Source: Macrocystis pyrifera (taxonomy: Eukaryota > Sar > Phaeophyceae > Laminariales > Laminariaceae). Taken from it: a stretch of DNA of 64,000 nucleotides. The notes beneath the pieces are model-generated. The model was not told the origin of the DNA and made no database searches. It saw only the letters and a program-made list of their open reading frames with translations. Below, one piece after another: positions 1 to 11,505 of this stretch; the first letter of the stretch is position 1; each line of letters starts with the position of its first letter. A program made the position numbers and the translations under genes. The DNA lies in the NCBI GenBank assembly GCA_031763025.1, contig JASSKH010000006.1, positions 9,545,691 to 9,609,690 of the forward strand. Reading direction: 5' to 3'.

Positions 1-1418
1 CGCAGGTGCTGCAGCGGTCCATGATCGTAATATCCGCTGGGCACCGTCGCTCATATGCGCCGGTCTGGGGGGGTGTCCGAGAAGGAAAGCGCACACGCTG
101 TCGCCGGACTAGCACCGGGGCGCCGGCTTTGTGCCGACAATGGTTATGTGTCGGGCAGGGGGGGGGTGTTACAGCGGGTGGCGCCAGGGAGGGAGGTTCA
201 TAGCGCTGTGACTGTCGTGACCAGCGCTACGGGGAGGATAATACGGCGCGAGACCAGTCCTGATCAGGGTGACGCGTCGGGTCTATTCGATAGGCAGAGG
301 GCCAGCTTTGGTTAGCATCCTCTGGGCGGATCTTATAGGGGCAGGGAGGATACCTGGTATGGGAACCCCTTCGGTCTCGGGTACAGAGCCAGTAACGAGG
401 ATCCGGGACCACCCGTTGTTTACAAAACACCACCAAGGGTGAAGAAAGAAAGTCAAAGCCAAGTGATCTGTGATACCTGTCCTATCGACCCCCAGCCCCT
501 TGGGCCCTGCCGTGCCCGTCGTGCCCGTCATCGTGTCTGTGGTGCCTCGTTGAGTGTTCACGCTGACTGCTTGCAACTAGCGCTTGCATCGATCCACGTT
601 CTGCGTGACCCGATCATCACTGCTTGAAGGCACTTCCTCGAACTCCCAAACAACATGTGAGCCGGCCTCAGAGATCTACCGAGCGCAGGTCCTTGTTACG
701 GTCTGAGAGCTGTACCCTGCTGTAACACTGTTGTGGCATGCTCACGGGCTGCAGAATGAGTCCGGGCCGCAGGCGACGAAGGCGATGCACGGCTGGAGGT
801 TTCGTCAACCACAATAAATGAAGAAATTAAGCGAACCCGAGTTGAAGAGAAGCACACCTCAGTGGGATCAGGACTAGAGCGTTCGACGCCAGCCCTTAAG
901 AAGGGAGGACAATGAACGATTTACCACGGCAAAGCCCTGATGAGCTCTTTATTCCAATTGGGACTTCGGAGGGAGACGGCGATGAATATTCTGAATGTCA
1001 CCTCTTGTTGGGTTTGCAACGGGAATCGAGTTCGATTCGATACCGATTCGTCAAGAATTAAACCATTCGACACGATGTCCATACTTCGATATATTGAGGT
1101 TTTCGTTCAACATCTTCATAAACAACGCGGACATGCCAGGGGATGCGGGGCAAAACAGGCTCTACACGACGTGTCGAGAGTTCGACATTTCGATATATCT
1201 AAACGTTTAATCCGAAATATCTGTCCTCTACATCATGACCGCTGCATCGACCACGCTTTGGATGATGGTAGTTTCAGTATCCGAATAATGCATTCTACAA
1301 GGTAGACGTGGTTCATTCTGTTTTCTGGGGATCCTCAGTGGAAGCGGAATGTTTCGTCACCCAACGACCGACGAAACAAACCAAAACCAATGTAAACAAC
1401 CAAATGGCCTATAGTGCC
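1..1418. other. No gene seen
   Basis: Only short overlapping ORFs in several frames, none with a recognisable domain. This would be downstream of copy C and could hold its lost 3' exons, but I cannot align any. Confidence 0.4.
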
Positions 1419-1743
1419 GGCGTCCCCGGTGGCTTGGGAGATGGTCCGCGAGCCTATCAAGACCAATTTCGTGAATTCGAGTCTCACCGAGTGCATGATC
1501 GTAGGGACTTTTTCTTGCATAAAATTGATTAGCGGAAAGCGCGAGAGCGTGAGTTAGCTGTCCATTCTATAAAAATCGACGAGCAGTGGGAATGCTGAAC
1601 CCTATGCGCGATAAAAACTAAAGGCACGTACCGGGGGGGAGAAAGGACGACACTTGTGACCACGGCTTGTCCAGAAGATCGCTGAGGGTAAATCCTCCTA
1701 CAAATTAGGCTAGAAAGTAAAAGTGATGATTAAAAAAAAAAAA
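1419..1743 (+). mobile_element. tRNA-derived SINE, copy 1
   Basis: About 325 bp with a tRNA-like head (A box near TGGCTTGGGAGATGG, B box near TTCGAGTCTCACC), an unrelated body and a 3' A run. Three further copies at 9564-9896, 50784-51112 and 63192-63530 share the whole length. Confidence 0.75.
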
Positions 1744-2354
1744 CACCAACAGTAGTTTAGCACGAAAAAATAAACGGTATGAAAGTCTCAACGATATCCT
1801 AAAACCGTTGGGTAGTTATTGAGTCAACGGTTAGAACTGCAACCTTTGGGGCAATACCTCTCGAATATAATTAACTTGTGTCAAAGCCAGGAATGCGGAC
1901 CAAGGAGCCCCGTCAGTCACAAATGAGTGAATTCCTTGATCAAACAATACCAAGTATATCGTCCAATGTTGTCTTTATGCACGGACTAAAGTCAGACGCG
2001 ACGAATCGTGTTCAACTCGAGCAGGATGGCATCGCTGGTTTCCCTCCGCGTTCGCACTTGAGTCAATTGACACACCTCTTCGGGAAATAGAGTCGATGGC
2101 TCTTGTTACCAGAAGGGTCGCTGAAAATTAAACGCATCTACTCCTCCCGATATACATTTCTCATTCAGCCTGCGGCCCCCACGACGAGAGAACACATTGT
2201 CGTTGGCGGGATGACATGCTTTCGGAATCGGCCCTCTCGTGGACTAAAATTCTCTCAAACTTCAGGTTGTCATAAAAGGATTGTGGCCTCCTCTAGAATA
2301 GTTTGAGAATGTCGAATCCACACCTGGTGAAATATCAAAATGTCAGCATCTACT

Positions 2355-2492
2355 TGGCCTGGATGTTCTCGGAAATCAGCGCGCCACAATCCTCTGGAGG
2401 CGAGAGAGAAGCCTCTGCACCATTGGAAGTTGCGCCCCCAGCGTAGGCCTAATTGTCGTTGAAGGTGTTATCGCTACCGAACCTGAGGGTGA
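2355..2492 (-). pseudogene. Copy C exon 7 remnant
   Basis: Matches gene A exon 7 (GCGCCCCCAGCGTAGGCC, GTCGTTGAAGGTGTT) but lacks the long C run seen in A and B. Confidence 0.5.
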
Positions 2493-2681
2493 GAGCGAGA
2501 ACGAGAGAGCACGCCACAAGTACTAGCCGGTGGAACCAAACCGTTGTGGCATTAAATGGTTGCATTCCAGTTGGGATCGGCATATACAAACGCGAGGAAC
2601 ACCCCAAAACGTAGAGCGACATTGTAACGGTTATGTTTCCATCAACGGAACGACATTGAAGCTGCGGTTGTTCTTCCTCAC

Positions 2682-2826
2682 GATAAGGGTCTTCTTCGTC
2701 CTATGCAGATCTCACCACCGGACCCGCCGTCGCCCGAGCTGGAAGAAATGTTCCTCTGGCACAAGTGCCCGCTCATCAGATGAAGTGATCCATACCCAAA
2801 CAGTTACCCCACCCCCTCCTTCGTTC
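2682..2826 (-). pseudogene. Copy C exon 6 remnant
   Basis: Plus-strand text from TCACGATAAGG to CCTCCTTCGTTCT tracks gene A exon 6, including CCGAGCTGGAAG and GCCCGCTCATCAGAT. The frame is disrupted. Confidence 0.55.
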
Positions 2827-3064
2827 TGTGCCATATTACAAGCAAGGTCGACAAGACCATCAAACATGGCAGAAACCCCCCAACCCGATAGAGGTTTCAA
2901 AACACAACGTCAACGGCCGCAAAATCAGGATTACAGAGTAGCGTACTGATCTAGGGCGAGCTTCTACCGATAACACTGGGGCAGATAACAGTTAAGAGCG
3001 CTCACAGAGGCGCCAGTATGGAGCGTACGGAAATCACACGTACACAATAGAGTGCCGTCACCCT

Positions 3065-3150
3065 TTGAAGCACAATTTTCAGTTCAAGTAGCAAAACTCG
3101 TTGATAGTCATGGGGCCAGGTCGATGGATGTAAACAACGCCACCATCCTG
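3065..3150 (-). pseudogene. Copy C exon 5 remnant
   Basis: Minus-strand translation keeps DGGVVYIHRPGPMTINEF, against DGGAVFIHPTGSMTFNGF in gene A, and then decays. Confidence 0.55.
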
Positions 3151-4074
3151 ACGTACACGTGTGAAAGCGGTAACAGCGGCAATAACCAAAAGCACGCTAT
3201 AAGGAGCAGACGCTGTCGTCATCAAACATATCAGATGTATGATGTTCAGTTGCTTCGTGCGTGTGGATAAAGTCCAACGCTGGGTTATGTTCGATTCTGC
3301 GCGCATTCAAGCGAATCGAGCTCTACGAAGCCAGATACTTCGAGGAATATGCAGCGTTAGGGTACCTTGCTGCGAAGGCTGTATTCGAGGTACGACCCGT
3401 CCAAGAATAAGCACTCCATAAAATCACTTGGCACACTTCAGCAAAGCAGTGCTAGCGAAATGTCCGCACGTGACACTGTGGTGGGCACCCTGGTCGAGAG
3501 GCTTGGTGGGAGCCGATGTCAGTCGAGCTGGTGCGCTGCACTCAGATTAAACGTATGATACTGATACACAGCGTTGCTGAAATAAGAGTACTATATAGGG
3601 CCAAGATGGAAGCACAAGAAATAAAACGCAAATACAAGAGGCCGCAGGATTGGGTCTGGGCTTGGTTGGCGTAACAACGGTCCTGAACCATCTTGGTCCT
3701 ACGGAAATGTTTGAATCTCGGCTACCAAAGGTGTCAGGACACATGTGAGTATAAAGCACCCTATGTTTCTGTCGAAACTACTTTTGAAGAAACGTTCATA
3801 TGTCCCATATGTCTAGGCATGTGCCCTCATTTTGGTACTGTACTAGCCCCTTCAAAATATTGGTATTTGCCAGGCCAATACACCGGTATTACCGTGGGCC
3901 CAGAATCATTCCGCAGACCGCCAGGTTAATCCCGTATGTGCCAAGCGATTCCACCGGCATTATATATGACACCGGCAACATTAGGTCGGTATCATAGAGG
4001 GACCCCTACTGTGTTCACCAAATTGTGAACCTTCAGGAAGACTGAGTGGAAGCAAAGCAGTTTGTTCGCATAGG

Positions 4075-4166
4075 CCTTACCGCGGCTGTGCCGCCCGTGA
4101 ACGACGACGTGTTCTCGAGGATAATCTCACCACCCTCTCCCTTTCGCCAAGAACCCCTTGTCAAAC
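4075..4166 (-). pseudogene. Copy C exon 4 remnant
   Basis: Minus-strand translation keeps GEGGEIILENTSSFTGG followed by a GTAAGG donor-like site, aligning with GEGGAIFNAGEI and TSSFTDN of gene A with a short internal deletion. Confidence 0.5.
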
Positions 4167-4199
4167 CATCGGTAGGCGGTGCGGGAAGAATGGACGTAA

Positions 4200-5257
4200 C
4201 TAAGGTTTTATTGCATATTTCACAAAAATACATATACTGTTAGGTACACCGGCGGTGATCGCTAACGGTCGACAGAGATTTAGGGGTTGCGTTAGGTGAA
4301 AGGGCATTGTTTCTCTTGGCGACCTGCTGACGCGTTTTATGATAAAGGTAGCACATTTCCGCTTAACTGTTTCCTGGATGACGGGGCTCCCTAACCCAAA
4401 CTCGTCGGAATGTCAATCATGTTTAAAAAATGACGTAATTCTACACTTCGGCCATGGACTTATTCATCGGGATTTAATTTTATTTATGCTGCAGTCAGTT
4501 TTCGGGTGATGTGTGGAGCTCCTTTCAGGTCATATGAAGAGCCTCAGAAAAAAAGGTGAACCTCTATCATAGAATGCCTCTGTCCCTAAAGGCCGCACCA
4601 ACCGGGTGGTGACTCGCCTGGCGAGGTATGCCGGTGATATAATAGTAGGTGATTCGTGCGTGTTGATGGGGTGTGTGATATACTATCACGACCCCTCCAT
4701 GTCAGGAGCAGTGATTACAACGATACGGCTTGTGCTAAGAATGACCGGTAACCGTGTTGAGAACGATCCAGCTCATGCATGTGTGTAAGGAGTACTCGTA
4801 ATGGTCTGGAAGTTTGCTACGCAAGGCTTCTGCTCGACCCTTTCTTAACGTATGTTGCTACCCACAACGCCGCAGTCCTGTGGCGTGTTAGGCGGATACA
4901 ACTCCCAACAAACACACCAATACCCGAAAGGCATGCACCGGCCACAGAAATGAATCAACAAACATTTACCGTTTCCAAATACACACTTTCGTTCACAAAC
5001 CCGTAGACGCACTCCAGAAGAACACAAAACAATACGGTGCCGTCGGGTTTCGGTTGAAAGGTTACCGTCACCATCACTCCATCTCCGAAGCGCGACGAAG
5101 AACTGCAAGACAGCCTCATTGATTGGACAATCGAAGTCCTGCTAATAATATAGTAGGCTACGCTGACTATGTTCCAACGGTATTGACGTGTGGAATGGTT
5201 TCGCTCGGGGTGAGCCGTCCGTTACCCGTGATAATTCCGATTGTGGCGTTTCAGATA
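4200..5257. other. Decayed intron sequence of copy C
   Basis: Between the exon 4 remnant and the nested MITEs. Only chance ORFs; nothing further recognised. The same holds for 5472-6990. Confidence 0.35.
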
Positions 5258-5469
5258 TTACGGGGGACCATAGTAAATAGGACCAAACATTGTTATTACG
5301 GGGGTCCATAGTTAACGGGACCAAAATTTGTTAGTAAGAATAGTCAAATATATATGTTTTTTATGTACATTATAGGTCCTGTTAACTATGGACCCCGTAA
5401 TAGTAAAAATATGCAAATATATTGTATTTTGAGGGTACCCTAGATCCTATTTACCATGGTCCCCTGTAA
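5258..5469. mobile_element. MITE (GGACC variant), interrupted by a second MITE
   Basis: Outer element with termini TTACGGGGGACCATAGTAAA and its inverted counterpart, flanked by TA. Total 212 bp; removing the inner 105 bp element and the 2 bp TA duplication leaves 105 bp, the usual family length. Lies inside copy C. Confidence 0.75.
5296..5400. mobile_element. MITE (GGTCC variant), nested copy
   Basis: 105 bp with inverted termini TTACGGGGGTCCATAGTTAA, flanked by TA on both sides inside the outer MITE. TA target and termini suggest a Tc1/mariner-type (Stowaway-like) family. Confidence 0.8.
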
Positions 5470-6994
5470 TAGCACTCTCTCACCCATCCTTGGTCGAGTC
5501 TATGGTGACGGCCTCATTTTACGCACAACAATCCCGGCAGCTTACAAGACTACCATACCCGGGTTTCTAACGTAGAGGTACACGCAGTTGGGGAGAGAGA
5601 AGATACGTGACGACGGCAGCTTCGACTGTCTTTCGTACTCAAAGTCGTACGCAAATACGAGGAATCGCAATAAATTAATAGTTTTGTGTACCTGCAGTGT
5701 ACCACATAAAGGCATACTTGTTGCCCCTCTCCGACTAACGGCCGCCAAAGACTCGCTCGCTCGTTGCAGGCGTAGCTAATACCATGGTCGAGACAAAAGG
5801 CAAACGAATGAACCCCACCACCACCAAAGACTCGTGCTACGTACTGTAGGGTCAACGCCAACCGTTTATGTGGCTCCTCGCTTGAGAATATCTCCACTTT
5901 ACCCAAAAACGGAGAACAGAAGCATTCAACTTGAACAATCCGTGGTCCTAGGTATGCAACGAATAATATAGAAAACATTTCTGTAACGTCGGCATCCCAA
6001 CGATATTGAGTAGCTCTTCGGCTGAGTAGAGCCCTTCGTCAATCAGAATAAGTTTGGCTAAAATATTCTGCTTCTGGAGTAGCACGGGTCCGAACACACG
6101 GGTCGTGTCTAATAAGTGGTCACAGACGCTGTACGAGTACACATGGATGATTCGATCATTGAGTTGTTGCAAACCCTTGTCAAGTATTATCGTGTCGCGT
6201 ACCCGAGTCGCACTATTCCATATCAACCACTCATTGCTTTGAAGGACATATTAACCCATCTGAAGTACCATCCAGGACGGTCAAAAGTCCTTCCTCCAAC
6301 ATACTAGCCGCTTCACCTCCATGAACCGGTATCCAACACTTGCAGTACCAGACTCTATCACCTTGTTGTATATGGCTCCCGCTTAACGGTAAACGAGCGT
6401 TTCTGAAGCCCCTAAAACCTGCCGAGAAGATGCGAGGCGATTAACCCCTGCCTTAAGGGCACATCTGAAGCGATGAATGAATAGCCGTGCTTTAACGTCC
6501 TTGTCATGTACATCTTGTCTATATTTCGTCAGGCGACGGAAGGCATGTCGAAACGACGTGTCAGGCACTCGAAATTAACTCCGTTGGACGGGAGCTCCCA
6601 AACTCAGAGAATGGAGGGTACGTATGACACAGCCTCTGCTGTGGTTTGGCTTTTGCCTTGGAGGTATGCCTGGAATAGTACATGAATGACATGTCCTGAA
6701 AGAACGTGCCTGGACGTCCTTTGATTGCCAATCTTGAAGATATTCCATACAACACCGACTGGCACGCGGAAATACGTACATGCACTTGTAACTAACGCTG
6801 TTTGTCTGGAACTCCCAGAATCATAGACAAGCGGGTATATCGCATAGTATTTACAGGATAGGCGTTCACCCCTTGGAACATGACTAGTATACGATGTGTG
6901 ACGGAGAGCTCGACAGGTTTTACAGATGCTATAGGCATGGTTCAGGCGCGTTTCGTCCTTTCGAGCATCAACGATATGTTGTGCCTACTCAATG

Positions 6995-7155
6995 TTTTCT
7001 TGTTCGTGCCTGAAAGCCCCCGCAGCGCACCTTGAATTCATCGGCGTTGGGGACGGTAGATATGATACTGTTGCCGGTCCAACGAGCCGTTCCTATTAAG
7101 TTAGCCGACGTTACTCTCTTCCACGTACAGCGAACCGCTGTTGGTATCCTCGCAA
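6995..7155 (-). pseudogene. Copy C exon 2 remnant
   Basis: Matches exon 2 of gene A at blocks such as GATACTGTTGCCGGTCCAAC, TTAGCCGACGTTACTCTC and CCACGTACAGCG. The frame is not maintained. Confidence 0.5.
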
Positions 7156-7159
7156 CACT

Positions 7160-8640
7160 AGAAGAAGAATGCATCAGACCTAGGAACTTGTACGCCGTCA
7201 AGCAATACAATACTCATGGCGGCGCAACCTTGTGCATACAACAAGACAAGATAAAGGTGGTGTCCAGCTACTTGCGCTGTTGTCCCGTTCCGCTACTGAC
7301 GTTCCAATATGCCTAACGGCTCTTAATACAGTAGGCTGCAAAAAAGATGACGGGTATGCCTTTCATAGACAGGAGGAACAAATTTGTAGCCGTTGACTAC
7401 CTGGCCTGTAGGTATGTCCGTCCATACTTGCACATTGTACGGGTTTGAAAGTCGCGCTCGTGCTCACTTGTCAATTTTGAGTGTTTCTTCTAGATTGTAA
7501 ACAGTGTGTTTCGTTCCGTTCCAAGATGTTTTCGGAACCGGAACGCCATCCTCACCGGCCAGCAATAAAACCATAGTCGGAAATCAGTTTGTGTGTTTCA
7601 CCGAGGTCTACAATTGACCCCACGTGTTAACTCATAGCTTTTGATCTAGACTTGTGTATACTATTGTGAATGTTGTCAGGGTAATTCCACTCCGATGCAT
7701 ATTTTGGGATTGGGAGTGTTCTAAGTTATAATGTGTAGTTTGGGCAAGTGACTGGCCCACCCTCTGCCCGTAGCCCAACATACCAATTGTTATAGTGTCA
7801 TCAGCAGGAAACAGGTTTGGGCTGGAAGTTTGAACTTCCTGAATAACCGTATATTAGAAAAACCGTGTCAAACCCCAACCATCTGGCTTGCATACTTCCA
7901 CGTGTACATCGGGGTTTGGATCGAAGTATCCCGCCATTCAGGGGGGGGCGGGGGGGGGGTTATGTGGCGTAGTACGGTTAGGTGACTGGTAAGCATTTTA
8001 CTAGCAGTCTAACATTAGCCCAACAGACCAGCCACCATATGCTGGTTGTGCGATGTTTTTGCTGTCATGTCTAACGTCGTCGTAAGCGTAGCAGAGTATC
8101 CGGTAGATAATAGTGGCGAGATACCAGCACATCAGCACCACAGCAGGAGTAGTACCGTGGTGCATTGACTCTTGTGACCATCATAGTTTTTCAGGGTAGC
8201 ATCATAAACGGTACCGGTGCGAAAATGCGTGCATGCTTGAGGCTTGTACAGAAGAAGCACTTCTCTACGATGTGCTGTATGGATCGAGAGTCTGGTATGA
8301 TGAGGCGTGATTTTTTCGGGCCTACTAAATGTAGTTTGTTGCCTACAGTCTGCGGTATCGATTGTGTCCTTCTCGTGCACCAGCATATGCCAGGCAACGT
8401 GTTTACGGACCGCGCAATCCATAGCACACATCACCATGTATGCCCGCCGCACAATCGTTAATCCGCCTTAAGAGGTTTCGATACGGTAACGATGTCTGCC
8501 ATTGTCGTCATCGTCGTCGTGTTTTAATACGCGTATCGTAGCAAACGTTTTTCGTTTCGACCGCCAACCCTACAGAAATATCTCGATTGAGGACCAACGC
8601 CCCAACGGGTAGGGTGGGCCGTAACTGGACCAAGTCCGGC
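7160..8640. other. No gene seen; G-rich tract at 7941-7959
   Basis: Intron-like sequence of copy C. A run of 8 G, one C and 10 G stands out and could form a quadruplex. Overlapping ORFs near 8132-8461 in three frames are not convincing. Confidence 0.35.
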
Positions 8641-8886
8641 GGGAAGGCCTCATAGCCTCGGTTTTTGTTAGTGGGTGAGCTCGCGAACGTCCCACACTAC
8701 CCGGGAGAGATGACTCTCCCGGGTGGCTATCTCCACCTCACCTGCTCCTCTCGGGGGTCGGGTCGGGTCAACGTGCCCAACTGGGCTAAATGGACACACG
8801 ACACGAAATTGGAACGTGGAAGTGTGGTGAGCTTAAGCTTTATGTTTACCAATCCGCCGGAGGATAAAAATAATAATAATAATAAC
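8640..8886 (+). mobile_element. Retroposon-like sequence with TAA-repeat tail
   Basis: Ends in GGAGGATAAAAATAATAATA. The last 100 bp recur on the minus strand at 60063-60155 with a long T run at the equivalent end, the pattern of 3'-anchored retroposition (SINE, or LINE 3' end). The 5' limit is uncertain. Confidence 0.45.
8699..8724. repeat. Perfect 11-bp hairpin
   Basis: ACCCGGGAGAG and its complement around the loop ATGA, within the retroposon-like stretch that ends in an AT-rich tail near 8885. Confidence 0.6.
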
Positions 8887-9062
8887 CGAGGAAGCCCGAG
8901 AACGGTTTACTGACTGCATATCAGAAGCTACTCGTAGAGCTTTACAGACTGAATCGTTGTCATAGTCTGAAAACAGAGGAAGCCCGAGAACGGTTTACTG
9001 GCTGTATTTCAGAAGCTACTCGTTTAGCTTTACAGACTGAATCGTGGTCATAGTCTCAATCG
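8887..9062 (+). repeat. Tandem duplication of about 88 bp, two copies
   Basis: Units at 8887-8974 and 8975-9062 both contain GAGGAAGCCCGAGAACGGTT and TTTACAGACTGAATCG. It directly follows the TAA-rich tail. Confidence 0.8.
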
Positions 9063-9563
9063 TGTGATCGATGATGCCTTTTTAGGTTTTGGAGACATGC
9101 CATGTTGTCGTTCACCGTGCACTAGCAGCCTATTGTTTTGCTACGCTGTTGTTGTTACAACCACAACATCGTCAAGTCATGCAGACTACCAGGTAACTCG
9201 TTGCATTGGGTACTTGGTATTTCCAATGAACAATCGTGTTCATTTGAGTGCAAATACTGCATACCAGGTACACCATTTCCTGGCGAAACCGTCCGTGAAC
9301 TACTCGCCTTGCAAGCAACCAAGCTACACACATGTTGTATAATGGTCATGAATGGACTGACTGTTGCCAAAAGTACTATCATTCATGAACCGTTCCATAT
9401 ACCATCGTTAAGATAATATGTTTAGTAAAGAATCGTTACTTATATATAGGGTCAATACGCCATCGATAACAATACCAAGGTTTCGCATAACATCGATATT
9501 TATAACAGGGTTTCGTGCACCGCCGTTCGCTAAAAACTTGGTTTTGGTCATGTGTATGGCCCC

Positions 9564-9896
9564 GTTTTTTTCTTTGATCCTCACCTTCACCTTCCAGTTT
9601 AACTCGGAGGAGGTTGTATCTTCAGCGGTCTTAATCTGGACAAGCCGTGGTTAAAGGTGCCGTACCTTCTCGCCCCCGGTACGTGCCTTCATGTTTATCG
9701 CCCATAGAGTTCAGTATTCTCACTGCTCGTCGATTGTCATCGAATGTAGCTTACTCACGCTTTCGCGCTTTTCTGCTGATCAATTTGTATGCAAGAAACA
9801 GTGCTTACGAGTATAAAATATGCACTCGGCGAGACTTGAACCCTCGAAATTGATTTTAGCAGGCATGCAGACCACCTACCAAGCCACCGGGGACGC
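9564..9896 (-). mobile_element. tRNA-derived SINE, copy 2
   Basis: Full-length, minus strand, in former intron 1 of copy C. Head near 9896 with the GGCGTCCCCGGTGGCTTGG consensus, tail as a T run at 9564. Confidence 0.7.
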
Positions 9897-11286
9897 CCGC
9901 ATCATACAATCGTGCATGTGAAGCACAAGTATATATCCCACTATTAATATTCGTTGACACTTCGTAGTATCAGACTGAGAGACTCCGCTCGTGGTCGAAA
10001 CTTCATAGTATAGGATTGAGACTCACAAATTATATCATAATCATACAAATCCGTGATATTTCAGAGGTGACGGGACTAGATGAATACGTGGGAAGTCGAT
10101 ACGTAACCTATTGCTGTACAATGCCCAGCAGGCTATCTTCCTTCTAAACGTCCGGAAGGTGTGCTGGGTTCCCCTGTGCTTCACGTTTAAACATGGGGGG
10201 GCGATGTAGGTGCCAGTTCCTTGACCCAACCGTCGCATGGGTATATCCAGCGTTGGTTTCACCAATAGTCGAGGTCATAGATATATGTATGGTATAATAC
10301 GACTGTGGTAGTTCGCATTCCGAGCCTAACAGCCGTGATCGTCAGCTCCATGCGTAGTCCCGTCCACAATTACGGACTGGCGACAACGAAGACCATTGAA
10401 TGCGAGGCAACGGCATCTCCCTAGATACATTTTTCGTACCCTTTATCCGCCTTGCCTTCAAGCCTTGGATGCAACCTTGCGTCTCTTTGACGTTAGCTAG
10501 TCTCAAAAGGATAGTACAACAGACTCAAGCTGAACCTGGACCCGGGCTCATATCAGGCGCGAGTATAAATCTTGATGAAAGGCTAATGTCGATGCAGAAC
10601 AAACAACATATTGAAACACAATGTACACGAAAAAACTGTCCCGTACAAACGTGACGGGTGCCAATCAATAGCAGAGGGAGCCTCTCGTTCGGTGAGGGGC
10701 TCCGCTTTGCAGTCACGTCTCTCTTATATACGTCTCCCCTCCCCAAGCAGCGCATATTGCGATGGATTTCTGATGATGTGTTATGAGCCATGTTTGTGTA
10801 CAGTATAAAGCTTGTCAATATCCAGGCCTGGCGGCTCCTTCTGCTGAGAAAGCTGTACTGCCTTTAGATCCCGGCCCAGCCTCAGCGAACGCAGACATGC
10901 GATATGTATGTCTGATTGAATCTAAACGTTCGCACAGCCTGCTTGTATGTCTGTCCGCTAACGATTTGCGCTGTATACACGTCAACGTTGGAAGCGATTT
11001 GAGACCAGATTTGACGAGGATTGGAGTTTCCTGGTGACAGATAAGACAGACAGATTTGCATTTTCCAAAACAGAGCACTCGGTTTTACAAACGGAGAACA
11101 TCTGACCCAAACCAATGATCTGGGACGTAGAGCAAAGTTATTGCTCTACCAAATATAACTGGCTCAACAAACAACCAACAAACGAGCACGCGACTGGTTT
11201 ACGAAACATTATCGGCTGTTTTCGCAATTCGCGCCACGTACCGCATTCAATGACGTCGCGGAGTGTCACGTGGAGATCCACGACGA
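9897..11286. other. No gene seen
   Basis: Between SINE copy 2 and the exon 1 remnant of copy C. Overlapping short ORFs only (for example around 10400-11110), with no domain or splice support. Confidence 0.35.
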
Positions 11287-11505
11287 GATTACCCACAGTG
11301 GTTAGAGCGCGAACTTCGGAAATTCTACAATCGAATCGGACTTGAGGATCACGTCGTTGCGTATCAGGAAGCTCGTATACGAGCCACTATGGAATGGGTT
11401 GCTGAAAATGGCGGGAGAGGTAACGGTGGTGTCACATCGGCGCACGACACGACATCGTAAGTCATACCGCTCAACGAGGCTGCAGCTAGCGCGAGTCCGA
11501 GCCTA
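11287..11505 (-). pseudogene. Copy C exon 1 remnant
   Basis: Plus-strand sequence from CAGTGGTTAGAGCGC to GCGCGAGTCCGAGCC follows gene A exon 1 from its LTVEP region back to the signal-peptide GLGL region, with many substitutions and length changes. No open frame of useful length. Confidence 0.55.

Larger units (their letters stand above)
2355..11505 (-). pseudogene. Copy C: decayed third Pmp-like gene
   Basis: Degenerate blocks matching exons 1, 2, 4, 5, 6 and 7 of genes A and B occur on the minus strand in the right order: about 11505-11287, 7155-6995, 4166-4075, 3150-3065, 2826-2682 and 2492-2355. Reading frames are interrupted in most of them and no exon 3 could be found. Spacing resembles A and B, with SINE, MITE and retroposon insertions in the former introns. 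It sits head-to-tail downstream of gene A, so the original array was tandem. Confidence 0.6.

Noticed and set aside
940-1305. 121-codon plus-strand ORF
   Set aside because: No family resemblance, and an alternative frame is open across it; the region is decayed sequence downstream of copy C.
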